The position numbers were made by a program, and so were the translations under genes. A stretch of 42,103 nt of DNA from Kiritimatiellia bacterium (GTDB taxonomy: Bacteria > Verrucomicrobiota > Kiritimatiellia > RFP12 > UBA1067), in assembly GCA_017525225.1 (NCBI GenBank), contig JAFXTB010000077.1, positions 1 through 42,103 of the forward strand, read 5' to 3'. Below, in pieces: positions 1 to 8,303 of this stretch. Every line of letters starts with the position of its first letter. Position 1 is the first letter of the stretch. The notes under the pieces are model-generated. The model saw only the letters and a program-made list of their open reading frames with translations. It had not been told where the DNA came from and made no database searches.

Positions 1-245
1 ATGGATTATAGAATGCAGGCGGACGACAATGCCGACACTGCGCATAGGAGAAAGACATGCATCAAGCAACCCGGGCGGGAAATGTGGAAATCGCCAAAGC
101 GATTTTGCCTATTGACATCTGTTCTCATAGGAGATGCGCCCCGATGAAAGTATCGGCCGTCAAGGAGATCCGGCCTTGCGTGCGTGTTGTAAAACGAACC
201 AGAGTCTGATATAATGACGGAACAACGGCAGCAGGAGCAAAGAGA
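1..245. other. Upstream non-coding stretch
   Basis: No convincing gene. A frame open from base 1 for 48 codons has no ribosome binding site or recognisable content. A small hairpin (7-bp arms at 88-94 and 99-105, followed by a short T run) could end an upstream transcript. The promoter of the next gene lies at 187-215. Confidence 0.5.
187..215 (+). promoter_or_regulatory. Promoter of GH109-like gene
   Basis: TTGTAA at 187-192, a 17-bp spacer, and TATAAT at 210-215 preceded by TGA (extended -10). The start codon follows 30 bp downstream, with AGGAG at 231-235 as ribosome binding site. Confidence 0.7.
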
Positions 246-1670
246 ATGAATACTAGACGTGAGTTCATAAGGAACGCGGCATGGATGGGCGCGGCATGCG
301 GTCTTGGAGGCTGCTGTACGCGTGGCGGCATCTTCGGCGGCACGCAGGGGGCGCCCATGCATGGCTACGCAGCCCCCGCCATCAGGCACATCCGCCTGGG
401 CGTGATCGGGATGGGCGGGCGCGGCTGCGGGGTTGTGGGGCGGGTCTGCAACCTGCCGGGGATCTCGGTGGTGGCGATCTGCGACAACGTGGAGTCCAAG
501 CTGGCCAGGGCCCAGAAGATACTTGCGGACAGAAAACGTCCAAAGGCCAAGGAGTATCTTGGCGACGATGCGTGGAAGAGGCTCTGCGACGCATCGGACG
601 TGGATGTCATCTACAACACGACCCCGTGGGACCTGCACGTGCCGGTTGCGCTCGCCGCGATGCGCGGCGGCAAGCATGTCTTCACCGAGGTACCCAGCGC
701 CTTCACGGAGGCACAGTGCTGGGAGCTCGTGGAAACCAGCGAAAAGACGGAGCGCCACTGCATGCAGCTCGAGAACTGCTGTTACGGCGAGATAGAGATG
801 CTCACCTTTAACCTCGCGAAGCTCGGCATGCTGGGCGAGCTGGTCCATGGCGAGGGCGCCTACATCCACGATCTCAGGACCATGTGCAAGACCGAATGGC
901 CGGACGCCGAATGCTGGCGCTTCGCCGAGAACCGCGACCATGGCGGCAACCGCTATCCGACGCATGGACTCGTGCCGCTGTGCCTCACGATGGACATAAA
1001 CCGCGGGGACCGGCTGGACTACCTTGTTTCGCTCAATTCAAACCAGGCGAACTTCAAGGCCTACATGGAGGCGGTGCTTAAGCCTGACAACCCGCGTAGA
1101 AAGTCCAACGTGAAGATGGCCGACATGAACTCCACTCTCATCAAGACCGCGAAAGGACGCTCACTGCTCATCCAGCACGACGTGTCCTCGCCGCGTCCGT
1201 ATTCGCGCATACAGTTCCTTTCGGGCACCAAGGGCGCGATATGCGACTACCCGTACCGCGTGGTGTTCGAGGACAGTCCCGGCTCCGGCGCGCACAAATG
1301 GTTCGACGATGAACGAGCCAAGGACATCCGGCTCAAGTACCGCCATCCCCTCTGGAAGACAGTAGGTGAACTGGCGAAGCGCGTCGGCGGGCATGGCGGC
1401 ATGGATTTCATCATGGACGCCCGCTGGATCTACTGCCTGCAGATGGGCCTGCCGCTGGACATGGACGTGTACGACCTTGCCGCTACGAGCTGTCTGTGCG
1501 AACTTACGGAGAAATCCGCCGACAACCGTTCCTGCGCCTGCACGATACCTGATTTCACGCGCGGCGCATGGCGTACAAACCCGCCGCTGGGGATTGTTGA
1601 TATCGACCTCGCCAGGATGGGGATTGAAGACCGGAACGTGAAGAAGTCCGCCGGACAGATGAGTATCTGA
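246..1670 (+). CDS. Exported Gfo/Idh/MocA-fold glycosidase, GH109 type
   Basis: Predicted NAD(H)-dependent glycoside hydrolase of the GH109 (alpha-N-acetylgalactosaminidase-like) branch of the Gfo/Idh/MocA oxidoreductases. The N-terminus has a twin-arginine motif (RREFIR, residues 4-9) and a hydrophobic stretch ending in LGGC (20-23), so Tat export, possibly as a lipoprotein. The Rossmann dinucleotide loop GVIGMGGRG is at 52-60. Family-typical blocks follow: EVPSAFT near 148-154, LENCCY at 175-180, GEGAYIHDLR at 202-211 and YPTHG at 237-241. The last two are characteristic of GH109 proteins and carry candidate catalytic Tyr and His residues. Length (474 aa) is normal. It is convergent with the metallophosphoesterase gene, leaving a 20-bp gap. 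Substrate is inferred from the family; many GH109 members are not biochemically characterised. The fold assignment is secure, the exact sugar is not. Confidence 0.88.
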   Translation: MNTRREFIRNAAWMGAACGLGGCCTRGGIFGGTQGAPMHGYAAPAIRHIRLGVIGMGGRGCGVVGRVCNLPGISVVAICDNVESKLARAQKILADRKRPKAKEYLGDDAWKRLCDASDVDVIYNTTPWDLHVPVALAAMRGGKHVFTEVPSAFTEAQCWELVETSEKTERHCMQLENCCYGEIEMLTFNLAKLGMLGELVHGEGAYIHDLRTMCKTEWPDAECWRFAENRDHGGNRYPTHGLVPLCLTMDINRGDRLDYLVSLNSNQANFKAYMEAVLKPDNPRRKSNVKMADMNSTLIKTAKGRSLLIQHDVSSPRPYSRIQFLSGTKGAICDYPYRVVFEDSPGSGAHKWFDDERAKDIRLKYRHPLWKTVGELAKRVGGHGGMDFIMDARWIYCLQMGLPLDMDVYDLAATSCLCELTEKSADNRSCACTIPDFTRGAWRTNPPLGIVDIDLARMGIEDRNVKKSAGQMSI

Positions 1671-1690
1671 CCTCCGTGCGGTCCGGCTTG

Positions 1691-2770
1691 TCAGGTGTAG
1701 CGCATCTGCAGGTCGAAGGACTGTATGTCCGGCGTGGTGAGGCGCCCGTTGGCGTCGGCGACCGGGCATTTGGCCATTTCGGGCGTGATGCCGAGATGGA
1801 AGCGGCTCTTCTCCCCTTCGACCCGTATGCGGCCGTCCTGCGAAATGGTGATGATGGCTGAGATGGGATCGTCCCACATCACGGTATGACTGGCCTGCCG
1901 CCAGCGCGTGGTGTAGTCTGCCGGGTAGGCGGAATGCGCCTTGGGCATCCATTCGTAGCTGGCGGAATTGAGGTCAAGATAGACGATGTTGTCGAGTATC
2001 CGCACGTTGTCGTGGTGGTGGTGGCCGTTTATGACGAGCCGTACGCGGCCGGGATGCCTGGCATTTGCCTCGTTGAAGATCGCGCGCACGGCATCGCCGT
2101 CGGGGCTGCCCCATTTTGCGCGCTCGTAGCTGGCGTGGCTGGTTACGATGCAGGGGTATGGCGAGCTTTCTATGGTGGCCTTCATCCATTCCAGCTGTGC
2201 TGGCGAGACACGCGAGATGTTCGAACTGTTGGCGCGGCCGACGGCAAAGTAGTTGCCCTTTGAGTAGTGTACCCACTTTCCGTCGATGAGGCAGTGGTTG
2301 GTGTCGGTCACCACGAACCTGAAGCCGTTGCGGTCGAAATGGTAGTAGCTGCGTTCGAGCCGGTAGGCGTCGAGCGTCTGCTCGTGCACGTTCCCGTCGT
2401 CGTCGTGGTTGCCGATGGTGTGGTAGCAGGGCAGCTTGAAGTCGTTGTAGAAGTCCACATAGTCCCTGCAGACGTGGGGCGTATGGGTGAAGTCTCCCAT
2501 GTGAATCACCATGTCGCACTTCGTCTTCATGGCGCGCTGGAGGATGCGCTCAAGCCATTCGCGCGTATCGTGCGGGAAGGACTTGGGGGCGTAGTGTATG
2601 TCCGCGAACGCGCAGAAGCGTAGCGTGCCTGGGGTGGTTGGACCCGGCGCGGGCATTGCGGCGGCCGACATCATGGTCGATGCGCCCAGCAGGGCCGCGC
2701 CGGAGATGAATGAACGGCGGCCAAGGACGTCGTTCCTTGCCGCCGCGGGGTTTCTGGCTTCTCTTTCCAT
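1691..2770 (-). CDS. Tat-exported calcineurin-like metallophosphoesterase
   Basis: Metal-dependent phosphoesterase of the calcineurin-like superfamily, predicted to be exported. I chose the ATG at 2768-2770 because an AAGGAAGGGAC purine block precedes it and the next residues form a Tat signal (GRRSFISG, residues 17-24, followed by an alanine-rich hydrophobic segment). Metal-binding motifs are intact and in order: DIH (57-59), GD (92-93), GNHD (120-123) and a late GHHHH block. Residues after the signal are rich in Pro and Thr, as in exported linkers. The gene is transcribed toward the GH109-like gene. Proteins of this type in glycan loci may remove phosphate from sugars or lipids, but no substrate can be read from sequence. 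Confidence 0.85.
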   Translation of the reverse strand: MEREARNPAAARNDVLGRRSFISGAALLGASTMMSAAAMPAPGPTTPGTLRFCAFADIHYAPKSFPHDTREWLERILQRAMKTKCDMVIHMGDFTHTPHVCRDYVDFYNDFKLPCYHTIGNHDDDGNVHEQTLDAYRLERSYYHFDRNGFRFVVTDTNHCLIDGKWVHYSKGNYFAVGRANSSNISRVSPAQLEWMKATIESSPYPCIVTSHASYERAKWGSPDGDAVRAIFNEANARHPGRVRLVINGHHHHDNVRILDNIVYLDLNSASYEWMPKAHSAYPADYTTRWRQASHTVMWDDPISAIITISQDGRIRVEGEKSRFHLGITPEMAKCPVADANGRLTTPDIQSFDLQMRYT

Positions 2771-2901
2771 TTTCACAAGCTGTCCCTTCCTTGATGAAGG
2801 CGGGAACATTCTATCAAAAACCGTCTTTCGTGTGAAGCCCCCTGTCGGGTACCCCACGTTGCAGATTTCTTCGCGAAAGGGTCTGCATGTCGTTCAGAAT
2901 A

Positions 2902-2910
2902 TGGTATAAT
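2902..2910 (+). promoter_or_regulatory. Extended -10 promoter of rnfCDG
   Basis: TGG followed by TATAAT (2905-2910); no good -35 is visible. It leaves a leader of about 40 nt before rnfC. No clear Shine-Dalgarno sequence precedes rnfC. Confidence 0.6.
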
Positions 2911-2957
2911 ACGCCCATGGAAGCATCAGCGCCACAGCCTTCAGAGCCATCTTCATC

Positions 2958-4325
2958 ATGAAAACGGTAAAATCTTCATTCAAGTTCCACGGGGGAGTGC
3001 ATCCCGACTATAACAAGGAGCTTGCCGCAGGCCAGCCCATCGAGGAGCTGCCGGTTCCAAAGACGCTCGCCATTTCCATGAGCCAGCATCTCGGCGCACC
3101 TGCGAAGTGCATCGTGAAGGCGGGCGACCGCGTGCTGCGCGGCCAGCTCATAGGCGAGCGCAACGGTTTTATCTCAGTGCCGGTGCACGCCTCCGCCAGC
3201 GGCACGGTCAAGGGTATCGAGAAGCGCCTTGGCCCCGCGGGCGGCATGGCCGACTGCGTGATCCTCGAGACCGACGAGGTGCAGGAGGATGCGCCGGCCC
3301 TTCCCGCGCTCGACTGGAAGACGGCGTCCATCGACGATCTTCGCGCGCGACTGAACGACGCAGGCATCTGCGGCATGGGCGGCGCGGGCTTCCCCACCGT
3401 GGTGAAGCTGACGCCCCCGCCCGACAAGCGCTGCGAATACCTCATCCTCAACGGCGCAGAATGCGAACCATACCTCACGGCGGACTGCCGCATGATGATG
3501 GAGCATCCCGACCGCATCCGCGCAGGCGTGGAGATAATGCGCCGCATCCTCGGCCAGCCTGCAGTACGCATAGCGATCGAGTCCAACAAGCCTGAGGCGA
3601 TAGCCGCGATGGAGAAGGCTTTTGCCGACATCGACGGCAACGTCGAGATCGTCGTTCTGCCCGTCCTTTACCCGCAAGGTTCCGAGAAGCACCAGATATA
3701 TGCCACCGTGGGCCGCATCGTCCCCGAGGGTGGGCTTCCGATTCAAGTAGGATGCGTCGTGGAGAACGTGGGCACCGCCGCCGCCATCGCCGATGCCGTG
3801 ACGAAGGGCCTGCCCCTCATCAGGCGCGTGACCACCGTCTCGGGCGATGCCGTCGCCAACCCCAAGAACATTCTTGCGCCGACCGGCACGCGCTATGCGG
3901 ACCTGATCACGTTCGCGGGCGGCGAGAAGATGCCTCCGGCGAAGATCATCTCCGGCGGCACGATGATGGGCTTCAACGTGCCGACTACCGAGATCGGAAC
4001 CACGAAGACGACCTCAGGGCTTCTGCTGCTCTCGAAGGATCGCGTGTTCCAGTACTCGTCGCAGCCCTGCATAAACTGCGGACGCTGCGTACGGGCCTGC
4101 CCGATGCAGCTCAACCCGGCCGCGATATCGCGTTCGGTGGAGGCGGACGACATCGCCGCCGCAAAGTCGTTCGGCGTGATGAACTGCATCGAATGCGGAG
4201 CGTGCGCCTTTGGCTGCCCTGCATATCGGTCCATCACCCAGCACTGCCGTCGTGCAAAGGCAATAATACGCGCGCAGATCGCCGCCGAGAAGGCCAAGGC
4301 CGCCGCGGCGAAGAATGCGAAATGA
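2958..4325 (+). CDS. rnfC: Rnf electron transport complex subunit C
   Basis: Peripheral NADH-binding, FMN- and Fe-S-containing subunit of the Rnf complex, which couples ferredoxin:NAD+ oxidoreduction to Na+ or H+ transport across the cytoplasmic membrane. The N-terminal RnfC barrel-sandwich domain begins with FHGGVHP and PVHASASG (about residues 9-85). The nucleotide/FMN-binding core has GMGGAGFPT (about 138-146). Two four-cysteine clusters, CINCGRCVRACP (about 370-381) and CIECGACAFGCP (about 410-421), bind two [4Fe-4S] clusters. At 455 aa it is a compact RnfC without the long Ala/Lys tail of enterobacterial forms. rnfD follows after 55 bp of heptad-repeat spacer. The rnfA and rnfB genes lie about 8 kb away on the other strand. 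Confidence 0.96.
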   Translation: MKTVKSSFKFHGGVHPDYNKELAAGQPIEELPVPKTLAISMSQHLGAPAKCIVKAGDRVLRGQLIGERNGFISVPVHASASGTVKGIEKRLGPAGGMADCVILETDEVQEDAPALPALDWKTASIDDLRARLNDAGICGMGGAGFPTVVKLTPPPDKRCEYLILNGAECEPYLTADCRMMMEHPDRIRAGVEIMRRILGQPAVRIAIESNKPEAIAAMEKAFADIDGNVEIVVLPVLYPQGSEKHQIYATVGRIVPEGGLPIQVGCVVENVGTAAAIADAVTKGLPLIRRVTTVSGDAVANPKNILAPTGTRYADLITFAGGEKMPPAKIISGGTMMGFNVPTTEIGTTKTTSGLLLLSKDRVFQYSSQPCINCGRCVRACPMQLNPAAISRSVEADDIAAAKSFGVMNCIECGACAFGCPAYRSITQHCRRAKAIIRAQIAAEKAKAAAAKNAK

Positions 4326-4380
4326 AGAATGTAGGATGTAGAATCGACACTACCAACCAGCGACTAACGACTGTTCAGCC
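4326..4380 (+). repeat. Degenerate heptad spacer between rnfC and rnfD
   Basis: The spacer can be written as consecutive 7-mers, including AGAATGT, AGGATGT and AGAATCG at its start and CGACTAA, CGACTGT near its end. There is no Shine-Dalgarno sequence before rnfD. Confidence 0.55.
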
Positions 4381-5358
4381 ATGAAACCCAAACAGACAAC
4401 CGGACACTACGTCCTTTCCAGCTCCCCGCACACGCACGCGAAGATCGGCGTGAGCGCGCTCATGCTGGATGTCATCATAGCGCTCATGCCGGCCACGGCC
4501 TGTTCGATCTACTTCTTCGGACTGAAGGCCGCCTACCTCGTAGGCACGTGCGTGGCGACATGCATCGTCGTAGAGGCGCTTTGCCGCCTGGCGATGAAGC
4601 GCGAGAATTCCATCGGCGACCTTTCGGCGGTGCTTACCGGACTTTTGCTCGCCCTGAACCTGCCGCCAGACCTTCCGCTGTGGATGGCGGTCGCCGGTTC
4701 GGCGTTCGCCATCGCCGTGGCGAAGCAGGTCTTCGGCGGCCTTGGCTACAACCCGTTCAACCCCGCGCTGGCCGGCCGGGCCTTCATGCTGATCTCCTTC
4801 ACGGGCGCAATGACCACATGGAGCCAGTCCGGCTGGCAGGTGTCCGCAGGTGGGATGGAGGCCGTCACCACGGCCACCCCGCTCGCCTTCATCAAAAAGG
4901 GCGCGGAAGGTTTTGACTGGTCGCAGGCCGCGCTCCTCAAGGACCTCTTCTTCGGCAATGTCAACGGATGCATCGGCGAGGTATCCGCCCTGGCGCTTCT
5001 CATAGGCGCAGGATACCTGCTGTGGCGCAAGGTTATCACCTGGCACATCCCCGTGGCATTCATCGGCACAGTGTTCATCTTCGCACTGTGCAAGGGTGGC
5101 GTGCCGCCGCTCGTGCATGTGCTCTCCGGCGGCGTGGTGATCGGTGCATGCTTCATGGCCACGGACTACGTGACATCGCCCACCACCGCCAAGGGCAAGC
5201 TCGTCTTCGGCTGTGGTTGCGGACTTCTCACGATGCTCATCCGTACAGCACCTACGGGAGCCTACCCTGAAGGCGTATCCTTCTCGATCCTCATCATGAA
5301 CGCCTTCACGCCGCTCATCAATAGGTTTACGCAGCCCAAGCCGTTCGGAAAGGCGTGA
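4381..5358 (+). CDS. rnfD: Rnf electron transport complex subunit D
   Basis: Integral membrane flavoprotein subunit of the Rnf pump. The protein is highly hydrophobic, with roughly ten membrane segments over 325 aa. It starts with the typical SPH(T)H block (residues 15-19). Family signatures include GLGYNPFNPALAGRAF (about 119-134) and the flavinylation region TTATPL (about 162-167), where a threonine carries covalent FMN in characterised RnfD proteins. Near the C-terminus, ATDYVTSP and the GAYPEGVSFSILIMN block (about 297-311) are standard. The gene lies between rnfC and rnfG on the same strand and is separated from both by 7-bp-unit spacers without clear ribosome binding sites. Confidence 0.96.
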   Translation: MKPKQTTGHYVLSSSPHTHAKIGVSALMLDVIIALMPATACSIYFFGLKAAYLVGTCVATCIVVEALCRLAMKRENSIGDLSAVLTGLLLALNLPPDLPLWMAVAGSAFAIAVAKQVFGGLGYNPFNPALAGRAFMLISFTGAMTTWSQSGWQVSAGGMEAVTTATPLAFIKKGAEGFDWSQAALLKDLFFGNVNGCIGEVSALALLIGAGYLLWRKVITWHIPVAFIGTVFIFALCKGGVPPLVHVLSGGVVIGACFMATDYVTSPTTAKGKLVFGCGCGLLTMLIRTAPTGAYPEGVSFSILIMNAFTPLINRFTQPKPFGKA

Positions 5359-5377
5359 GAACTGTCGCCCTTTGGCC

Positions 5378-5419
5378 CGCAACCCGCAACCCGAAACTAG
5401 AAACCGGAAACTGGAAACC
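5378..5419 (+). repeat. Six-unit heptad array before rnfG
   Basis: Six consecutive 7-mers: CGCAACC twice, CGAAACT, AGAAACC, GGAAACT, GGAAACC, directly followed by C and the rnfG ATG. The array occupies the place of the ribosome binding site; the GGAAA units may serve as a weak one. Confidence 0.8.
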
Positions 5420-5420
5420 C

Positions 5421-5963
5421 ATGAAAAAGATAGTGCAGCTTGTTCTTTCGCTGACAGTCATCGCGGCCGTATGCGCCGCGGTGCTTGCGACCGTGGACTC
5501 CGTCACGAAGGTGCAGATAGCCACCATAAAGGCACGCGCTACCCAGAACGCCGCCAGGCTAGTCATGCCGGCGTCGGTCAAGGAGGTGGAGCAGAAGTCC
5601 GACGGCGGCGGCGACTACTTCGTCGGCAAGGGGGCGAACGGGCAGCCCATCGCCTACGCGCTCAAGGGAACCAGCCGCCAGGGGTACGGCGGCAGCATAG
5701 TGCTGATGGTCGGCTTCCTGCCGGATCGCACGATCGTCACCTACCAGAAGCTTGAGGCCGCCGAGACGCCCGGGCTTGGTTCCAACCTGACATCGGAGAA
5801 TTTCATGAAGCAGTTCAAGGGCATGCCTGCGGCGAAGGACATATCCGTCAAGAAGGATGGTGGAAATGTGGAGGCGATCACTTCGGCAACGATCACCTCG
5901 CGCGCGGTCTGCGGCGCCATAAACGCCGCCCGGGCTAGGCTGGACGGCATTCTGGCGCGCTAG
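5421..5963 (+). CDS. rnfG: Rnf electron transport complex subunit G
   Basis: Membrane-anchored periplasmic flavoprotein subunit of Rnf. I chose the ATG at 5421 because it opens the expected single N-terminal membrane anchor (MKKIVQLVLSLTVIAAV...); the frame upstream is the heptad array. Later features are typical: an FMN-binding domain with YGGSIVLMVGF and the ETPGLGS block, and SATITSRAV near the C-terminus, where the second Thr of the S(T)GATx(S/T) motif is the covalent FMN site in characterised proteins. The length of 180 aa is normal. It is the last gene of the rnfCDG group; rnfE, which often follows, is absent, and the convergent cysE ends 17 bp away. Confidence 0.95.
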   Translation: MKKIVQLVLSLTVIAAVCAAVLATVDSVTKVQIATIKARATQNAARLVMPASVKEVEQKSDGGGDYFVGKGANGQPIAYALKGTSRQGYGGSIVLMVGFLPDRTIVTYQKLEAAETPGLGSNLTSENFMKQFKGMPAAKDISVKKDGGNVEAITSATITSRAVCGAINAARARLDGILAR

Positions 5964-5980
5964 TCCGCTGGGCACGGGCG

Positions 5981-6904
5981 CTATTGCTTGGCCTTGATGC
6001 GCGGAGCGGGAGTCTGGTTGTACACGCGCGAATAGGGCGGTATCGAATCCATCAGCCACACGTTGCCGCCTATCTCGGAATCGTGTCCGATGGTGGTGTC
6101 GCCGCCAAGGATGGTGGCGCCCGCGTAGATTACAACGTTGTCCTCCACGTTCGGGTGGCGCTTGTGCCCCTTCATGAGCATTCCGGTGTTCTCGTCCTTC
6201 GGGAATGAAAGCGCTCCAAGGGTCACGCCCTGGTACAGCTTGACGTTCCGTCCGATGACGGTCGTCTCGCCGATGACCACGCCGGTACCATGGTCGATGA
6301 AGAAGTGTTCACCGATGGTTGCCCCGGGATGGATGTCTATGCCTGTGCGCGAATGGGCTATCTCGCTCATGACGCGCGGAAGTATCGGTACCTTGAGCTG
6401 GTAGAGGGCGTGCGCCAGGCGATGCACGGTTATGGCCTGCAGCCCTGGATACGCCATCACCACCTCCATCTTGCTAATCGCGGCGGGGTCGCCCTCGTAA
6501 GCGGCGGCCACATCCTCCTGCAGCACGCCGCGCAGCCGCGGCAGCTGGCCCATGAACGACTCCACGATCCGTGCCGCCTCGTATGCGCAGTCCGCTTCGC
6601 CGCGCATTTCCGCGCCGGAGGCTGCGGCGGCGCGCCTGGCTTCCTCGTCCCTGTAGGCCAGCACTTCGCGTACCTGTTCCTCGAGTTCGGCGGCAATCTG
6701 CGCGAAAAGGCGCTCTATGTGCATGTGGCATCGTTCATGCGGCACCGAATTCAACCCATGGCAGCCAGGGTACAGCAGCGAGAAGAGATGCTTGAGTGTG
6801 GTCGACACCTGTTCCGTGCCCGGCAGGTTCACCTCCTTCGAGGTGGTTGCGAGCGCGCATTCGCCGCATGGCAGGAATGATCTGGCCAGTTCTTGTATGT
6901 CCAT
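5981..6904 (-). CDS. cysE: Serine O-acetyltransferase
   Basis: Transfers acetyl from acetyl-CoA to L-serine, the first step of cysteine synthesis, in the cytoplasm. The N-terminal helical domain is followed by the left-handed beta-helix with hexapeptide repeats (IDIHPGATIG, FIDHGTGVVIGETTVIG, LYQGVTLGAL). The catalytic His/Asp block is within HPGATIGEHFFIDHGTG (residues about 190-206), and a late loop carries KRHPNVEDNVVIYAGATILGG. At 307 aa it is somewhat longer than enterobacterial CysE, as in the SAT branch with an extended N-terminus that includes CGEC at residues 13-16. Its promoter sits 6 bp before the ATG, so the mRNA is probably leaderless. It is convergent with rnfG and stands alone. 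Confidence 0.93.
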   Translation of the reverse strand: MDIQELARSFLPCGECALATTSKEVNLPGTEQVSTTLKHLFSLLYPGCHGLNSVPHERCHMHIERLFAQIAAELEEQVREVLAYRDEEARRAAAASGAEMRGEADCAYEAARIVESFMGQLPRLRGVLQEDVAAAYEGDPAAISKMEVVMAYPGLQAITVHRLAHALYQLKVPILPRVMSEIAHSRTGIDIHPGATIGEHFFIDHGTGVVIGETTVIGRNVKLYQGVTLGALSFPKDENTGMLMKGHKRHPNVEDNVVIYAGATILGGDTTIGHDSEIGGNVWLMDSIPPYSRVYNQTPAPRIKAKQ

Positions 6905-6910
6905 GGCGAT

Positions 6911-6919
6911 ATTATAGCA
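6911..6919 (-). promoter_or_regulatory. Extended -10 of cysE, leaderless spacing
   Basis: On the minus strand TGC-TATAAT ends 6 bp before the cysE ATG (6904). Transcription would then start at or next to the start codon. No good -35 element is visible. Confidence 0.65.
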
Positions 6920-6970
6920 AATCTCAGGCGGATTACGGACGAGTGAACGGCGTTTTCTTGATTGCGGATG

Positions 6971-7501
6971 TCATCCGATGCGTGCCTTCACATGGCTGTA
7001 CAGGACCGCTCCCGCGCAGGCGTCGAAGAGCGCATCGTGCCATGTGCGGTCCGGGCAGAGCTCCAGCACCTGCCTCTCGAGGCCGAAGGTGCGTATCAGG
7101 TCGCCAAGCGCATACGACTTCAAAATGGGCCAGCAGGTGCGAACCATCTTGAGGGTGTCCAGCCACGGACCGAACGGCGTCAACGGCGCGCGGCGTTCCA
7201 GGATGGTGCGCTCCGTGGCGGCGTTGTGCGCGACGAGCGGCACGCCCACGATCAGCGTGGACAGCTCCGGCCACATCTCCATGAAATCCGGCGCGGCGGC
7301 GAGCGTTTCGCGCAGCTGCGCCCACCGTCCCGGCGCACGCACGGAGAATGGGCGATTCGCGTCGACGCGGAAGAAGGTCTCCCACTTTGTCTCGGGGATG
7401 ACGCGTCCATCCTCTATCGCCACCAGGCCGAGCTGCCAGGGCTCGTTCGGAAGGCCATCGACGGAACCCGTCGTCTCGAAATCCAGAGCGACTAGCCGCA
7501 T
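6971..7501 (-). CDS. DEDDh 3'-5' exonuclease (DnaQ/epsilon-like)
   Basis: Stand-alone exonuclease domain of the RNase T/DNA polymerase III epsilon superfamily. The four acidic residues and the His of the DEDDh active site are visible: D and E in ALDFETTG (residues 6-13), D in the middle region (VAHNAATER block near 94-102), and HDALFDA near the C-terminus with the catalytic His and last Asp. Length (176 aa) fits a single exonuclease domain with no polymerase or clamp-binding extension. It is the last gene of obg-panB-exonuclease, starting 3 bp after the panB stop, so probably translated by re-initiation. Proofreading, RNA trimming or a housekeeping nuclease role are all possible. Confidence 0.85.
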   Translation of the reverse strand: MRLVALDFETTGSVDGLPNEPWQLGLVAIEDGRVIPETKWETFFRVDANRPFSVRAPGRWAQLRETLAAAPDFMEMWPELSTLIVGVPLVAHNAATERTILERRAPLTPFGPWLDTLKMVRTCWPILKSYALGDLIRTFGLERQVLELCPDRTWHDALFDACAGAVLYSHVKARIG

Positions 7502-7504
7502 GGT

Positions 7505-8290
7505 TCAGGAACGTGGCGGCGGGAACGTGCCGGCGGCGACTTCCGCCACATAGGAGGCGAACGCCCGCTTCGCCTCGGCGGCGAGATCGGCGTACTTCTT
7601 CACGAAGGACGGCACATGCCCTTCGTTCAGGCCAAGCAGGTCGTGCATCACGAGCCATTGCGCATCGCACACGGGGCCCGCGCCTATGCCGACCGTCGGT
7701 ATGCGCAGCGCGGCGGTGATCTGGGCGGCGAGCTCGCTGGGCACGCATTCGAGCGTCACTGCGAATGCGCCGGCGGCCTCCACCGCCTTTGCGTCCCCTA
7801 TCACCCGGTCGGCATCCTCGCGCGTCTTGCCCTGCGTCTTGAAGCCGCCGTACGCATTCACGCTCTGGGGCGTCATCCCTACATGCCCCAGCACGGGGAT
7901 TCCTGCCTCGGTCATGCGTCGTATGAGGCCGCACACCCTGGTACCGCCTTCCAGCTTCACGGCATCGGCCCCAGCCTGCAGGCAGGCCACGGCGTTCGCC
8001 ATCGCGCGGTCGTCGCCGCACTGGTAGGAGCCGAAGGGCATGTCCGCCACCACGAGCGCGTCCTTGACGGCGCGTGCCACGGCGGCGGTGGCGCTCAATG
8101 TCTCCTCCATCCTGACCGGCAGGGTGGTGGAATAGCCCAGCATCGTCATGCCCATCGAATCGCCGATGAGTATGCATGGCACGCCCGCCTCATCCGCCAG
8201 GCGCGCGAAGCATGCGTCGTAGGCGGTGCAGCAGCCGAGGCGCATCTGCCCCTTTGCCGCCTGGAAGGTCGCTACAGTCCATTTTTTCAT
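7505..8290 (-). CDS. panB: 3-methyl-2-oxobutanoate hydroxymethyltransferase
   Basis: Transfers a hydroxymethyl group from methylene-tetrahydrofolate to 2-oxoisovalerate, giving ketopantoate for pantothenate and coenzyme A synthesis. Diagnostic blocks are present: AYDACFARLADEAGV, ILIGDSMGMTMLGY with the metal-binding Asp, ADMPFGSY, VKLEGG, VLGHVGMTPQSVNAYGG and the GIGAGPVCDAQWLVMHDLLGL segment. At 261 aa the protein is full length. An AAAGGG ribosome binding site precedes the ATG. It lies 13 bp behind obg and 3 bp ahead of the exonuclease. panC is not in the window. Confidence 0.95.
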   Translation of the reverse strand: MKKWTVATFQAAKGQMRLGCCTAYDACFARLADEAGVPCILIGDSMGMTMLGYSTTLPVRMEETLSATAAVARAVKDALVVADMPFGSYQCGDDRAMANAVACLQAGADAVKLEGGTRVCGLIRRMTEAGIPVLGHVGMTPQSVNAYGGFKTQGKTREDADRVIGDAKAVEAAGAFAVTLECVPSELAAQITAALRIPTVGIGAGPVCDAQWLVMHDLLGLNEGHVPSFVKKYADLAAEAKRAFASYVAEVAAGTFPPPRS

Positions 8291-8303
8291 AGATGCCCTT
8301 TCA

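Noticed and set aside
1-147. 48-codon frame at the left end
   Set aside because: No ribosome binding site or motif; base 1 is the window edge so it could also be the tail of something, but the composition is not informative.
4375-5382. A 335-codon minus-strand frame over rnfD
   Set aside because: Shadow; the composition is His/Arg/Glu-rich and the rnfD frame is unmistakable.
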